A program made the translations under genes and the position numbers. Shown here piece by piece: positions 25,691 through 33,041 of a stretch of 64,000 nucleotides of DNA. Source of the stretch: M3007 sp964621185 (GTDB taxonomy: Bacteria > Bacteroidota > Bacteroidia > Chitinophagales > Saprospiraceae); the NCBI GenBank assembly GCA_964621185.1, contig CAZULM010000026.1:10840-74839 (forward strand), read 5' to 3'. The stretch's first letter is position 1; each line of letters begins with the position of its first letter. The notes under the pieces were generated by a model. It searched no databases. It was not told where the DNA came from and worked only from the letters and a program-made list of their open reading frames with translations.

Positions 25691-27880
25691 GTGCCAACTG
25701 TCGCGTCTGCCAAGAAAAGAACCCGGGAAACTGACAATCAACATGATACATCGAACGAAGTGCTGGAACGCGCCTTTCTGCTGATGGCTACGGCCAAAGC
25801 CATGACGGAGATTTACGAGGACAATTTCAAGTTCGTGAGCAAATACGTGCACGCCACCTCGCGGGGGCATGAGGCCATTCAATTAGCTGTGGGCATGCAA
25901 TTGCTGCCCCAGGATTTTGCCTATCCCTATTACCGCGACGATTCCATGCTGCTGGGAATGGGCTTGCGGCCCTATTCGCTGATGCTGCAACTGATGGCCA
26001 AGCGCGACGACCCTTTTTCGGGCGGCCGCTCTTATTATTGCCACCCCAGTTTGCGCGACGAAAATTTCCCCAAAATACCCCACCAGAGCAGCGCCACGGG
26101 CATGCAGGCCATACCCGCAACGGGGGCGGCGATGGGGCTTTGGTACCACGAACAAATGGGCACTGCGGCTTATGGCACACCCGCCAAAAAGCAATCGGGC
26201 CAAAAAATAATCGACCTGGAAAACCCATACCCTTATCACTATTCCGCACCTGCCGATCCCGCCAGCCCGCCCCTGGTGGTATGTTCCCTGGGCGATGCTT
26301 CCGTCACCGAGGGAGAAATCGCCGAGGCGTTTCAGATGGCCGTGTTGAAACGCCTCCCCATCCTGTACCTGGTGCAAGACAATGGTTGGGACATTTCGGC
26401 CAATGCCGAGGAGACCCGCGTGGCCAATGCGGCGGAATACGCCAAAGGTTTCCCCGGCCTGGAAGCCGTCAGCATTGAAGGCAACGACTTTGCGGAATGT
26501 TGGCAGACGGTGGCTGACATCATGGATAAAATCCGGCGGGAGCGGCGGCCTTTTTTGCTGCACGCCCGCGTGCCGCTGCTCAACCACCACACGTCGGGCG
26601 TGCGCAAGGAATGGTACCGCGACGACCTGGACGAACACGGCAAACGCGACCCCTACCCAATTTTGAAAAAACAGTTGCTGGCGGCCGGATTCACGGAAAA
26701 AGCACTGTTGGACATTGAAAAAACAGCTATTGACACCGTCGCAAAAGACTTTGAGGCCGCCCGGAATGCCGAAGACCCGCGCCCGGAGGATTTGTTCACC
26801 CACGATTATGCGCCCAGCCCCATCACGGCGGAGCGCGGCACGCGCAGCCCAAAAGGCGGGGAGCAGAAAGTGATGGTCGATTGCGCCTTGTTTGCCATTG
26901 AAGAATTGATGCGGGAAAACCCCAATTGCTTGTTGTACGGGCAGGACGTGGGGGCGCGGCTTGGCGGGGTGTTCCGCGAGGCCGCTACCCTGGCCCAGAA
27001 ATTTGGCGACCACCGGGTGTTCAACACGCCCATCCAGGAGGCGTTTATCGTGGGCAGCACGGCCGGCATGAGCGCCGTTGGCCTGAAACCCATCGTGGAA
27101 GTGCAGTTTGCCGATTATATCTGGCCGGGATTGAACCAGTTGTTCACCGAAGTAGCGCGCTCCTGCTACCTCAGCAACGGCAAATGGCCGGTCGGCTGCG
27201 TTATTCGGGTGCCCATCGGCGCTTATGGCAGCGGGGGGCCGTACCACAGCAGCAGCGTAGAAACCGTGTTGACCCAGGTACGCGGCGTGAAAATCGCCTA
27301 TCCGAGCAATGGCGCCGACTTGAAGGGGCTGTTAAAATCGGCCTGGCACGACCCGAACCCGGTGGTGATTTTCGAGCACAAGGGCTTGTACTGGAGCAAG
27401 GTGCGCGGTACAGATGCTGCGCGCAGTGTGGAGCCCGACGCGGATTATGTGATCCCGTTCGGGGTGGCCAGAACCGTACTGGAGGCCGACAAAAAGGAAC
27501 TTGAAGCCGGCACCACCATGGCCGTCGTCACGTATGGCATGGGCGTGCATTGGGCCTTGAACGCCGCGGCGGATTTCCCGGGCCGGGTAGAGATACTCGA
27601 CATGCGCACCCTGAACCCGGTGGATACGGAGGCGATGTACCGTGTGGCGCGGCAGCACGGCAGGGTGCTGGTGGTGACCGAGGAGCAGGTGAACGGTTCG
27701 TTTGCCCAAAGCTTAGCAGCGCGTATCCAGGAGCAGTGTTTTGAAAGCCTCGACGCGCCCGTGCGCACGATCGGCGCGGAGAACATGCCCGCAGTGCCGC
27801 TGAACTCAACCTTAGAGATGGCGATGATTCCGTCTATTGAGAAGGTGGGGGCGGCGATGGGGGCGTTGTTGGGGTGGTAG
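25691..27880 (+). CDS. Fused alpha/beta E1 component of a 2-oxo acid dehydrogenase (branched-chain or pyruvate type)
   Basis: A protein of about 729 residues joining both E1 subunits. I chose GTG at 25691 because the upstream in-frame TTG lies inside the promoter box. The alpha half carries YYRDDSMLLGMG, a thiamine-diphosphate motif GDASVTEGEIAEAF near residue 200 and QDNGW near 230. The beta half (from about residue 393) carries YGQDVGARLGGVF, TPIQEAFIVGSTAGMS, QFADYIWPGLNQL and PYHSSSVE. The enzyme decarboxylates a 2-oxo acid (probably branched-chain) and loads E2 lipoyl domains. Its last ~216 bases recur downstream in three decaying copies between toxin-antitoxin modules. Confidence 0.9.
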   Translation: MPTVASAKKRTRETDNQHDTSNEVLERAFLLMATAKAMTEIYEDNFKFVSKYVHATSRGHEAIQLAVGMQLLPQDFAYPYYRDDSMLLGMGLRPYSLMLQLMAKRDDPFSGGRSYYCHPSLRDENFPKIPHQSSATGMQAIPATGAAMGLWYHEQMGTAAYGTPAKKQSGQKIIDLENPYPYHYSAPADPASPPLVVCSLGDASVTEGEIAEAFQMAVLKRLPILYLVQDNGWDISANAEETRVANAAEYAKGFPGLEAVSIEGNDFAECWQTVADIMDKIRRERRPFLLHARVPLLNHHTSGVRKEWYRDDLDEHGKRDPYPILKKQLLAAGFTEKALLDIEKTAIDTVAKDFEAARNAEDPRPEDLFTHDYAPSPITAERGTRSPKGGEQKVMVDCALFAIEELMRENPNCLLYGQDVGARLGGVFREAATLAQKFGDHRVFNTPIQEAFIVGSTAGMSAVGLKPIVEVQFADYIWPGLNQLFTEVARSCYLSNGKWPVGCVIRVPIGAYGSGGPYHSSSVETVLTQVRGVKIAYPSNGADLKGLLKSAWHDPNPVVIFEHKGLYWSKVRGTDAARSVEPDADYVIPFGVARTVLEADKKELEAGTTMAVVTYGMGVHWALNAAADFPGRVEILDMRTLNPVDTEAMYRVARQHGRVLVVTEEQVNGSFAQSLAARIQEQCFESLDAPVRTIGAENMPAVPLNSTLEMAMIPSIEKVGAAMGALLGW

Positions 27881-27949
27881 GCAGGAGGCCCCTGAACAAC
27901 GCTTGGATAAGCCATTTTGCAGGAAAACTTGAATTTGAGAATAATCCTG

Positions 27950-27957
27950 TATTTTTG
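27950..27957 (+). promoter_or_regulatory. Promoter box of PIN toxin-antitoxin module 1
   Basis: TATTTTTG fits TAnnTTTG exactly and lies 17 bases before the antitoxin ATG. The same box with its surrounding ~45 bases, including the first antitoxin codons, recurs at 30363-30370 before module 2. Confidence 0.5.
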
Positions 27958-27973
27958 TAAAAAATATGCGCCC

Positions 27974-28213
27974 ATGCAAATTGTCTTAGATATCAATCAC
28001 GAACAGGATCTCAAAATACTGTTGCCACTTTTGGAGCGGTTAAAGATTGCATACAAGCAAATTCCTGCCCAGAAAAATGATGGCGCCGGCAATAGCGCTC
28101 CTGCAGGCTCCGATTTGTCTGACAAATATGCGGGCAAACTCTCCGCCAAGGTTGGCGAAGCCCTCCAGCAGCACATTGCCCAAAGCCGTGATGAATGGGA
28201 ACGCAATATTTGA
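27974..28213 (+). CDS. Antitoxin of PIN toxin module 1
   Basis: A 79-residue protein from the ATG at 27974 (MQIVLDINHEQDLKILLPLL). The N-terminal helix-rich part matches the antitoxin of module 2 (MQIVLDIPNESDLEALLPLL). The C-terminus KYAGKLSAKVGEAL followed by HIAQSRDEWERNI is the toxin-binding style tail common in small Bacteroidota antitoxins. It overlaps the PIN toxin gene by 19 bases. It should bind and neutralise that toxin and probably repress the shared promoter. The DNA-binding fold is not clear from sequence. Confidence 0.75.
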   Translation: MQIVLDINHEQDLKILLPLLERLKIAYKQIPAQKNDGAGNSAPAGSDLSDKYAGKLSAKVGEALQQHIAQSRDEWERNI

Positions 28214-28581
28214 TTGACAGCAATGCCGTGATTGATTATTTATCGGGTAGACTTCCGGCAAATGGCATGGACTTTATGAATAAGGTAGTAAATGCAATCC
28301 CAAAAGTCTCTGTTATCACAAAAATGGAAGTACTTGGGTATAATGCACCAGAGGAGTCCTTCCAACTACTTAGCAACTTTATGCACGATGCTCAAGTACT
28401 CGGGCTTTCTGAATTAGTGGTTAATCAAACCATTGAGATCAGAAAGCTACATAAAATCAAGTTGCCAGATGCTATCCTTGCAGCTACCGCAATTGTAGAA
28501 GGCATGACTTTGATTTCCCGAAATTTGAGCGATTTCAAAGCAATTGCCAGCTTGGCTGTTGTGGACGCACATGCTTTGTAA
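28195..28581 (+). CDS. VapC-like PIN domain toxin, module 1
   Basis: A 128-residue PIN-domain protein with the acidic catalytic set visible: LIDSNAVIDYL (Asp at residue 8), ITKMEVLGY (Glu at about 45), KLPDAILAATA (Asp at about 91) and a final SRNLSDF (Asp near 113). VapC-type toxins are Mg2+-dependent ribonucleases that cut tRNA or rRNA. The ATG overlaps the antitoxin gene by 19 bases, indicating translational coupling. All four acidic residues are present, so the toxin is probably active. The gene ends 45 bases before a partial copy of the E1 gene 3' end. Confidence 0.88.
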   Translation: MGTQYLIDSNAVIDYLSGRLPANGMDFMNKVVNAIPKVSVITKMEVLGYNAPEESFQLLSNFMHDAQVLGLSELVVNQTIEIRKLHKIKLPDAILAATAIVEGMTLISRNLSDFKAIASLAVVDAHAL

Positions 28582-28626
28582 GCCACGACCTCTCGTATGG
28601 TGTGGATGTGCATTGAGCCCAGCAAA

Positions 28627-28842
28627 GTGCTGGCCCTAACCGAGATGCAGGTGAACGGCTCGTTTGCCCAAAGCCTGGCAGCGCGAATCCAGGAGCAGTG
28701 TTTCAACAGCCTCGACGCGCCTGTGCGCACGATCGGCGCCGAGAACATGCCCGCCGTGCCGCTGAACTCGACCTTAGAGATGGCGATGATACCGTCTATT
28801 GAGAAGGTGGGGGCGGCGATGGGGGCGTTGTTGGGGTGGTAG
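28627..28842 (+). pseudogene. Duplicated E1 gene 3' end, copy B (~216 bp)
   Basis: From gtgctgg at 28627 to the TAG at 28842 this is colinear with the E1 gene 3' end (27665-27880). It translates as TEMQVNGSFAQSLAARI and continues to GAALLGW-type ending GAMGALLGW-like residues. It differs from the E1 gene at a few codons, for example FNS where the gene has FES. Copy C shares that change and others, so B and C are closer to each other than to the intact gene. No E1 sequence upstream of this segment is present. It lies immediately after TA module 1. Confidence 0.9.
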
Positions 28843-29719
28843 TTTCCCCAAACAATGCTTTTTTTTCCGCAGCGCTGTATTCGAACAGCTTCGCTTTGAA
28901 ATTTTCAAATTCCTTTTGGGTAATAAGCCCATCTTTCAAGAGTTTGCCATATTGTTCCAATTGGGCTTCTTTGGCGATTTCTACTTTCTGGCCAAAAAGC
29001 GATCGTGCAGTTTCCTTCATGCGTTCCATAAGTTCCTGTCCGCCAAAACCCGCCAAAATGGCAAGTCCAACCAAGGAGACCATGCCCTTGAACGGAACAT
29101 TGATGGAAGGGTCGACAGTAACCGAAACCACGAGCAAGTGCGCCAAAAAATAAATGAAAACCCCGCAAATTGCAGAAGAAAACGGGCGGACAGCGTATGG
29201 AACCATCAGCCTTTCCGGGAAAGTTTCGTTAATATCGTCCCGGTATCGAGAAAAAATACCCCGAAGGTTGCACATGAGGCCACCCAAACCACCAGCAGTA
29301 AGCATCAGGCCAATGACGGCAAAAAAGGAGATGGTTGTTTCAGGCTTTTCAGGCTCTTTTGCCGTGAGCACTGTGTCGGTTTTTTGGTTTGCCGCCGGGC
29401 TCGACTGGCTTGCCGGTTTTTCTACAGTTCCTGGTTTTGTATTGGGGGAGCCTGCAATTGATTGGTTGGTGTCTTGGAGCGCTACCGTTGCCGCAGGTGT
29501 GTCGACGATTTTACCTTGCGTTGGCCGCAGCTCTTTTTTCCTTTGAGTGGTTTCAGGACGTTTCCGATGTTTATTTTCACCCAGATAATCGTCTTTGATC
29601 ATAAATAGTTGAACCATCATCAAGGCAGCTACCAGCGCCGTGGCGAGGATATTCAGGGTGACGAAGCCAAATTTTAAATTGAATCGGCTTTCAGTTGGTT
29701 GTTCAGTTGGTTGTTCCAT
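28796..29719 (-). CDS. Membrane protein with SHOCT-like C-terminal motif
   Basis: A 307-residue protein. A transmembrane segment lies near residues 20-42 (ILATALVAALMMVQLF). A Pro/Thr/Gln-rich linker covers about 50-125. Two or three hydrophobic segments follow at about 129-150 and 185-235 (FIYFLAHLLVVSVTV, then VSLVGLAILAGFGG). Near 265-290 is LEQYGKLLKDGLITQKEFE, a SHOCT-type short C-terminal domain. The last ~17 residues (TPTTPPSPPPPSQ) and the stop codon are read from the antisense strand of E1 copy B, so its natural C-terminus was replaced by that duplication. Function is unknown. It is opposite in strand to the flanking TA modules. Confidence 0.75.
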   Translation of the reverse strand: MEQPTEQPTESRFNLKFGFVTLNILATALVAALMMVQLFMIKDDYLGENKHRKRPETTQRKKELRPTQGKIVDTPAATVALQDTNQSIAGSPNTKPGTVEKPASQSSPAANQKTDTVLTAKEPEKPETTISFFAVIGLMLTAGGLGGLMCNLRGIFSRYRDDINETFPERLMVPYAVRPFSSAICGVFIYFLAHLLVVSVTVDPSINVPFKGMVSLVGLAILAGFGGQELMERMKETARSLFGQKVEIAKEAQLEQYGKLLKDGLITQKEFENFKAKLFEYSAAEKKALFGETTTPTTPPSPPPPSQ

Positions 29720-29765
29720 AAAATTGCTGGGTTTAGGTAAAGGATAGGTTATGACATGGAAACTA

Positions 29766-29816
29766 TTAAGCGGCGAACCTATTGGCCGGAGGAGTGAAGA
29801 AAACAGGGTATCTCAT
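29766..29816 (-). pseudogene. RelE/ParE-type toxin stub
   Basis: An ATG at 29816 overlaps the antitoxin stop in an ATGA arrangement and opens MRYPVFFTPPANRFAA before a TAA. This resembles the first strand of RelE/ParE toxins (MxYxVxFTPxA). The rest of the expected ~95-residue toxin is absent. It is most simply the remnant of the toxin cognate to the preceding antitoxin. With only 16 residues visible, the assignment is tentative. Confidence 0.4.
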
Positions 29817-30028
29817 CTCTCTTTTTCAATAGAAGCCTTCACCGTTTCCCAAGCCAACAAGTGGTCTGGTGCTGCCTTATAAGCTACTAGGCGTTCTTCT
29901 AAAATAGCCAAATGCTCTTCTGAAATATCGGGGTTCTCTAAGGGGTTCACCTGAACGAAATCGAAATTTTGAAGAAGTTCCAGAAAAAATGCAAGCTTGC
30001 TTTCCTGAACACTGAGCGTGATTTTCAT
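29813..30028 (-). CDS. Orphan addiction-module antitoxin (Unstab_antitox type)
   Basis: A 71-residue protein from the ATG at 30028 (MKITLSVQESKLAFFLELL). The C-terminal half, ISEEHLAILEERLVAYKAA then WETVKASIEKER, matches the pattern of putative addiction-module components that pair with RelE/ParE toxins. An upstream in-frame start would extend it into E1 copy C and is rejected. The partner toxin has been reduced to a stub that overlaps its stop codon, leaving the antitoxin apparently intact but orphaned. Confidence 0.6.
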   Translation of the reverse strand: MKITLSVQESKLAFFLELLQNFDFVQVNPLENPDISEEHLAILEERLVAYKAAPDHLLAWETVKASIEKER

Positions 30029-30088
30029 GATAGAATATTTTCTACAAAGGTGTGCAAATTTGGCAAAATATGCAAGCCTTTTGCCAAA

Positions 30089-30292
30089 TTTGGCGACGCG
30101 CTCCAGCGGCATATTGCCCTCAGCCTGACAGCACGGATTCAGGAGCAATGTTTCAACAGCCTCGACGCGCCCGTGCGCACGATCGGCGCGGAAAACATGC
30201 CCGCAGTGCCGCTCAATTCGACCTTAGAGATGGCGATGATACCGTCTATTGAGAAGGTGGGGGCGGCGATGGGGGCGTTGTTGGGGTGGTAG
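30089..30292 (+). pseudogene. Antitoxin fragment fused to duplicated E1 3' end, copy C
   Basis: Bases 30089-30127 code FGDALQRHIALS and align with the C-terminal coding part of antitoxin 1 (VGEALQQHIAQS). They then run in frame into the E1 3' end from gcacggattc at 30131 to the TAG at 30292 (ARIQEQCFNSLDAPVRTIG onward). Beyond the stop, about 120 bases including a TATTTTTG promoter and the first antitoxin codons match the region after the intact E1 gene. The junction shows that an antitoxin gene once preceded this tail and lost its toxin. Confidence 0.8.
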
Positions 30293-30362
30293 GCAGGAAA
30301 CCCCTTCACAGCCATTTGGGTTAACCATGTAGTAGGAAAACTTGAATTTGGGAATATTCCTG

Positions 30363-30370
30363 TATTTTTG
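30363..30370 (+). promoter_or_regulatory. Promoter box of PIN toxin-antitoxin module 2
   Basis: TATTTTTG, an exact TAnnTTTG match, 17 bases before the antitoxin ATG. It has the same spacing and near-identical flanks as module 1. Confidence 0.5.
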
Positions 30371-30387
30371 TAAAAAAATATGCGCCC

Positions 30388-30618
30388 ATGCAAATTGTCT
30401 TAGATATTCCCAATGAGTCTGATTTGGAAGCATTACTGCCATTGTTAAAGCGATTGCACATAACCGTTTCAAAAATCCAAGTAGGCGATAAAAGCAAGCT
30501 GGATGTTGAAGCTGCTTTGGAAATCGTACGTGCTGGATGTGATATGAAAAATTTCGGAGATGCCTTAGATTGGCAGAAAGAAGTCAGGAAAGACAGGGCT
30601 TTGCCATTTCGAGACTAA
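30388..30618 (+). CDS. Antitoxin of PIN toxin module 2
   Basis: A 76-residue protein. The first 25 residues are homologous to antitoxin 1 (MQIVLDIPNESDLEALLPLL). The C-terminus (NFGDALDWQKEVRKDRALPF) differs, so the toxin-facing part has been exchanged while the N-terminus and promoter are shared. It lies 6 bases upstream of the PIN toxin gene. It should neutralise that toxin. Confidence 0.75.
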   Translation: MQIVLDIPNESDLEALLPLLKRLHITVSKIQVGDKSKLDVEAALEIVRAGCDMKNFGDALDWQKEVRKDRALPFRD

Positions 30619-30624
30619 TTACCC

Positions 30625-30993
30625 ATGAATCTCATAGATCCCAATATTTTGATCTATTCCGGTGAGCGGGAGTTCGCTGGCATATTGCATCCATTCGTTA
30701 CGGATCCGAGCAATTTGGTTTCTGTAATCAGCCAAGTTGAAACGCTTGGATTTTCCAGGATCACCCAACAGCAAGTTGTATATTTTGAAAGCTTGTTCCT
30801 CATTTTGGAACTGGTGCCAGTTGACGATCGTATAATTCAAAAGGCCATCGAGCTTCGTCAAGGCAAGAAAATATCACTTGGGGATGCTTTGATAGCAGCT
30901 TCTGCAATTGTCCGGGAAGCAACGTTGATAACAAGAAATTATCAAGATTTTCATGGTGTTTCTGGGCTTAGTTTGATGAATCCAATAGATTAA
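30625..30993 (+). CDS. VapC-like PIN domain toxin, module 2
   Basis: A 122-residue PIN domain with MNLIDPNILIYSG (Asp at residue 5), ISQVETLGF (Glu at about 39), ISLGDALIAASAI (Asp at about 87) and ITRNYQDF (Asp at about 107). The acidic residues expected for Mg2+-dependent RNA cleavage are present. It is related to toxin 1 but clearly divergent, so the modules are not a recent simple duplication. The start lies 6 bases after the antitoxin stop. The gene is followed by short repeats and the shortest E1 tail copy. Confidence 0.87.
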   Translation: MNLIDPNILIYSGEREFAGILHPFVTDPSNLVSVISQVETLGFSRITQQQVVYFESLFLILELVPVDDRIIQKAIELRQGKKISLGDALIAASAIVREATLITRNYQDFHGVSGLSLMNPID

Positions 30994-31020
30994 ATCTTGA
31001 CTGTGCGCCTTGAGCCGAAT

Positions 31021-31131
31021 AGTGGAAGCGTGGCAAGTGGTCAGAAGACCTGGCAGGGCGGAATTGGGATACCCTATTGCGCCGACCAGTAGAAGCTTGG
31101 CAAGTGGATGGAAGACTTCGCAGGGCTAAAA
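31021..31131 (+). repeat. Two tandem copies (R1, R2) of a ~45-bp repeat
   Basis: R1 (31021-31060) and R2 (31085-31131) share the pattern agtggaagcgtggcaagtgg followed by a 'cagaagacctggcagggc'-like block. A third copy (R3) in the same orientation lies at 32989-33036. The copies bracket the XRE-ImmA/PIN pair. Confidence 0.75.
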
Positions 31132-31180
31132 CATTGCCGAGCGCATGGATTATCCGATGCGTTTATTTAAACACTAACCC

Positions 31181-31228
31181 TCTATTAAGAAGGTAGGGGC
31201 GGCGATGGGGGCGTTGTTGGGGTGGTAG
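31181..31228 (+). pseudogene. Duplicated E1 gene 3' end, copy D (48 bp)
   Basis: Forty-eight bases from tctattaag to the TAG match the end of the E1 gene (SIKKVGAAMGALLGW and stop) with two or three changes. This is the shortest and most distal copy. It sits after TA module 2 and before the XRE-ImmA gene. Confidence 0.85.
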
Positions 31229-31285
31229 GTTCCCAAAAATAGGTTTACAAAACAGAATTAATTTCAAAATTCTTCTACCTTTATG

Positions 31286-31293
31286 TATCTTTG
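31286..31293 (+). promoter_or_regulatory. Candidate promoter box of the XRE-ImmA/PIN module
   Basis: TATCTTTG matches TAnnTTTG exactly and lies 37 bases before the XRE-ImmA ATG. Confidence 0.5.
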
Positions 31294-31329
31294 TGTTGAA
31301 AGACAACCATATCCTCCTCACACACACTC

Positions 31330-32388
31330 ATGTCCCACCTTGCTGCTCGTCTCAAATCTGCCCGGTTGATGAACGGCTTATCTTTGGAGAACCTTGCTGA
31401 AAAGCTGGAATACCGGGTAAGCCGCCAGGCATTATATAAATATGAACAAGGGAATATGTCTCCGGATGCTTCCTTATTGCCCCACCTATGTCGTACGCTG
31501 AAAGTTCCCCCAGACTATTTTTACAGAGAGCTTCAGATTGATTTGAGCGATATATCGTTCCGAAAACTGGTAAAACTTTCCGCAACAGAACAAAAGATCG
31601 CTATTGAAAAGACCCGGGATTTTCTGGAACGCTATATCGAACTTGAAAGTTTGCTGGGGGTGAAGGCTGATTTACACAATCCTATCCGGGGCATGGCGCC
31701 GAAAAGCCTTGATGATGTGGAGGGCTTAGCCCTTGCCTTGAGAGAGAATTTTAAGTTGGGCCTTGATGCATTTAGCAATGTGATTGAATTGCTGGAAGGG
31801 CTAGGCATTCGGGTACTGGAGATCGAGCTGCACGAAGACTTTAGTGGGATGTCCACTTGGGTGGACGGTAAAATCCCCGTCATTGTAGTCAATAAAGTGC
31901 TGGATAAAAAACTCTACCGCAAACGGTTTACGGTATTACATGAGCTGGGGCACCTGCTTCTTGATATTCGGGAGTTGCCCGAAAAAGACCAGGAACGCTA
32001 CTGTGATGCTTTTGCAGGGGCATTGCTTCTGCCAGGCGATTCTCTAAAAGAAAAAATAGGAGCAAGCCGCCGCTATCTGCTTGACCGCGAATTAATACTG
32101 CTCAGACAAGAATTTGGCATTTCGGTGCGTGCGGTGCTGTTTCGGGCAAAACAGGCGGGGATTATATCAGAAAACGAATTCAAGGGGCATTTGATCGCCC
32201 TTTCTAAACGCTATGGCAGAAAAGAAGAGCCGCTGGAAGCCGAATATAAAGGTGCAGAACAGGCCAACCGCTTTTGGCACCTGCTTTACCGAGCTTTGGC
32301 AGAAGAGATTATTTCAGAATCAAAAGCCGCTGCCCTTGCGGGAATGCGCCTGGCGGAATTCAGGGACAAAATCAAAATACCAAAGTGA
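31330..32388 (+). CDS. XRE-family regulator fused to ImmA/IrrE metallopeptidase (antitoxin-like)
   Basis: A 352-residue protein. Residues about 4-65 are an XRE helix-turn-helix (LKSARLMNGLSLENLAEKL, then VSRQALYKYEQG). Residues about 150-280 are an ImmA/IrrE (COG2856) domain with the zinc motif HELGHLLLD near residue 204 and YCDAFAGALLLPG downstream. Such HTH-peptidase proteins serve as regulators or antitoxins and in phage repressor cleavage. The stop codon overlaps the GTG start of a PIN-type gene, so the two form a tight operon resembling predicted Xre-COG2856/PIN toxin-antitoxin systems. It probably autoregulates. Confidence 0.85.
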   Translation: MSHLAARLKSARLMNGLSLENLAEKLEYRVSRQALYKYEQGNMSPDASLLPHLCRTLKVPPDYFYRELQIDLSDISFRKLVKLSATEQKIAIEKTRDFLERYIELESLLGVKADLHNPIRGMAPKSLDDVEGLALALRENFKLGLDAFSNVIELLEGLGIRVLEIELHEDFSGMSTWVDGKIPVIVVNKVLDKKLYRKRFTVLHELGHLLLDIRELPEKDQERYCDAFAGALLLPGDSLKEKIGASRRYLLDRELILLRQEFGISVRAVLFRAKQAGIISENEFKGHLIALSKRYGRKEEPLEAEYKGAEQANRFWHLLYRALAEEIISESKAAALAGMRLAEFRDKIKIPK

Positions 32389-32888
32389 AAATTGTAGTTA
32401 CGGACGCGAGTATCTTTATCGACTTGATACATGTAAACTGGGTAGGGCACTTGGCGGGGCTTGGCTGTGAAGTGGTCACGACCTATGAGGTGGTTGCGGA
32501 ATTGCATGACTGGCAGCAGGACTTGCTCGAAGAGGTTGTACAATCGCGCGGTTTGGCAATTCATCCTGTTCCTGATAACGAATTGAGCAGTTGGAAAGAA
32601 ACCGTGGCGACAGCGCGGGGCTTATCATACCCCGACCTCACCGTTCTATGGCTTGCTGTTCGCTTAGAGGCGATGGTGTTGACAGGCGACAAGCTCATAC
32701 GTTCAACTTCTTTACGGCTGAATATCGAAACACATGGCATCTTGTGGCTGCTTGAGGAATTTATCGAAAAGCGGCTGGTGTCGCACGCTGCGGCCTGTAG
32801 TGGATTAGAGCAGCTGATGGAAATAAATGACAGGTTACCTCAGGCAGAATGCCTAAAACGCCTGGAACTTTGGCGCAGCAATTATTAA
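32385..32888 (+). CDS. PIN-like (DUF3368-type) nuclease, putative toxin
   Basis: A 167-residue protein starting with GTG at 32385 in a GTGA overlap with the preceding stop. The longer frame from 32274 is rejected because it runs inside the ImmA coding region. The start MKIVVTDASIFIDLIHVNWV carries the first PIN aspartate. EVVTTYEVVAELHD carries a glutamate, and LSYPDLTVLWLAVRLEAMVL then TGDKLIR carry later acidic residues. The last 50 residues (LLEEFIEKRLVSHAAACSGL onward) are helical. Coupling to an XRE-ImmA gene suggests a type II toxin. Activity is inferred. Confidence 0.75.
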   Translation: MKIVVTDASIFIDLIHVNWVGHLAGLGCEVVTTYEVVAELHDWQQDLLEEVVQSRGLAIHPVPDNELSSWKETVATARGLSYPDLTVLWLAVRLEAMVLTGDKLIRSTSLRLNIETHGILWLLEEFIEKRLVSHAAACSGLEQLMEINDRLPQAECLKRLELWRSNY

Positions 32889-32949
32889 CGGTTGTTGGGC
32901 AAGTTTTTAAAGATTAGGATAATTGGCGAAGGCATCGTGCTGTACTTTT

Positions 32950-32976
32950 CCTGCGCGGTGAAAACACCGGCGCAGG
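32950..32976. repeat. GC-rich hairpin downstream of the PIN gene
   Basis: The arm cctgcgcggtg at 32950-32960 pairs with caccggcgcagg at 32965-32976 with a four-base loop. There is no T-run after it, so it may be a REP-type hairpin and not a terminator. Confidence 0.55.
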
Positions 32977-32988
32977 GCGCTTGGGCGG

Positions 32989-33036
32989 ACCAGTGGAAGC
33001 TTGGCGAGTGGTCAGAAGACGTGGCAGGGCGAAAAC
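32989..33036 (+). repeat. Third copy (R3) of the ~45-bp repeat
   Basis: The bases accagtggaagcttggcgag and the following gtggtcagaagacgtggcag match R1 and R2 at 31.0-31.1 kb. It directly abuts the truncated transposase fragment. Confidence 0.75.
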
Positions 33037-33041
33037 AAATC

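Noticed and set aside
28597..28842. E1 tail copy B as a small expressed gene
   Set aside because: It is a fragment of the beta-domain C-terminus with an unrelated 10-residue lead-in. No functional small protein is implied.
30029..30148. N-terminal extension of the orphan antitoxin from an ATG at 30148
   Set aside because: The extension reads antisense through the antitoxin fragment and E1 tail C. The ATG at 30028 opens the recognisable antitoxin.
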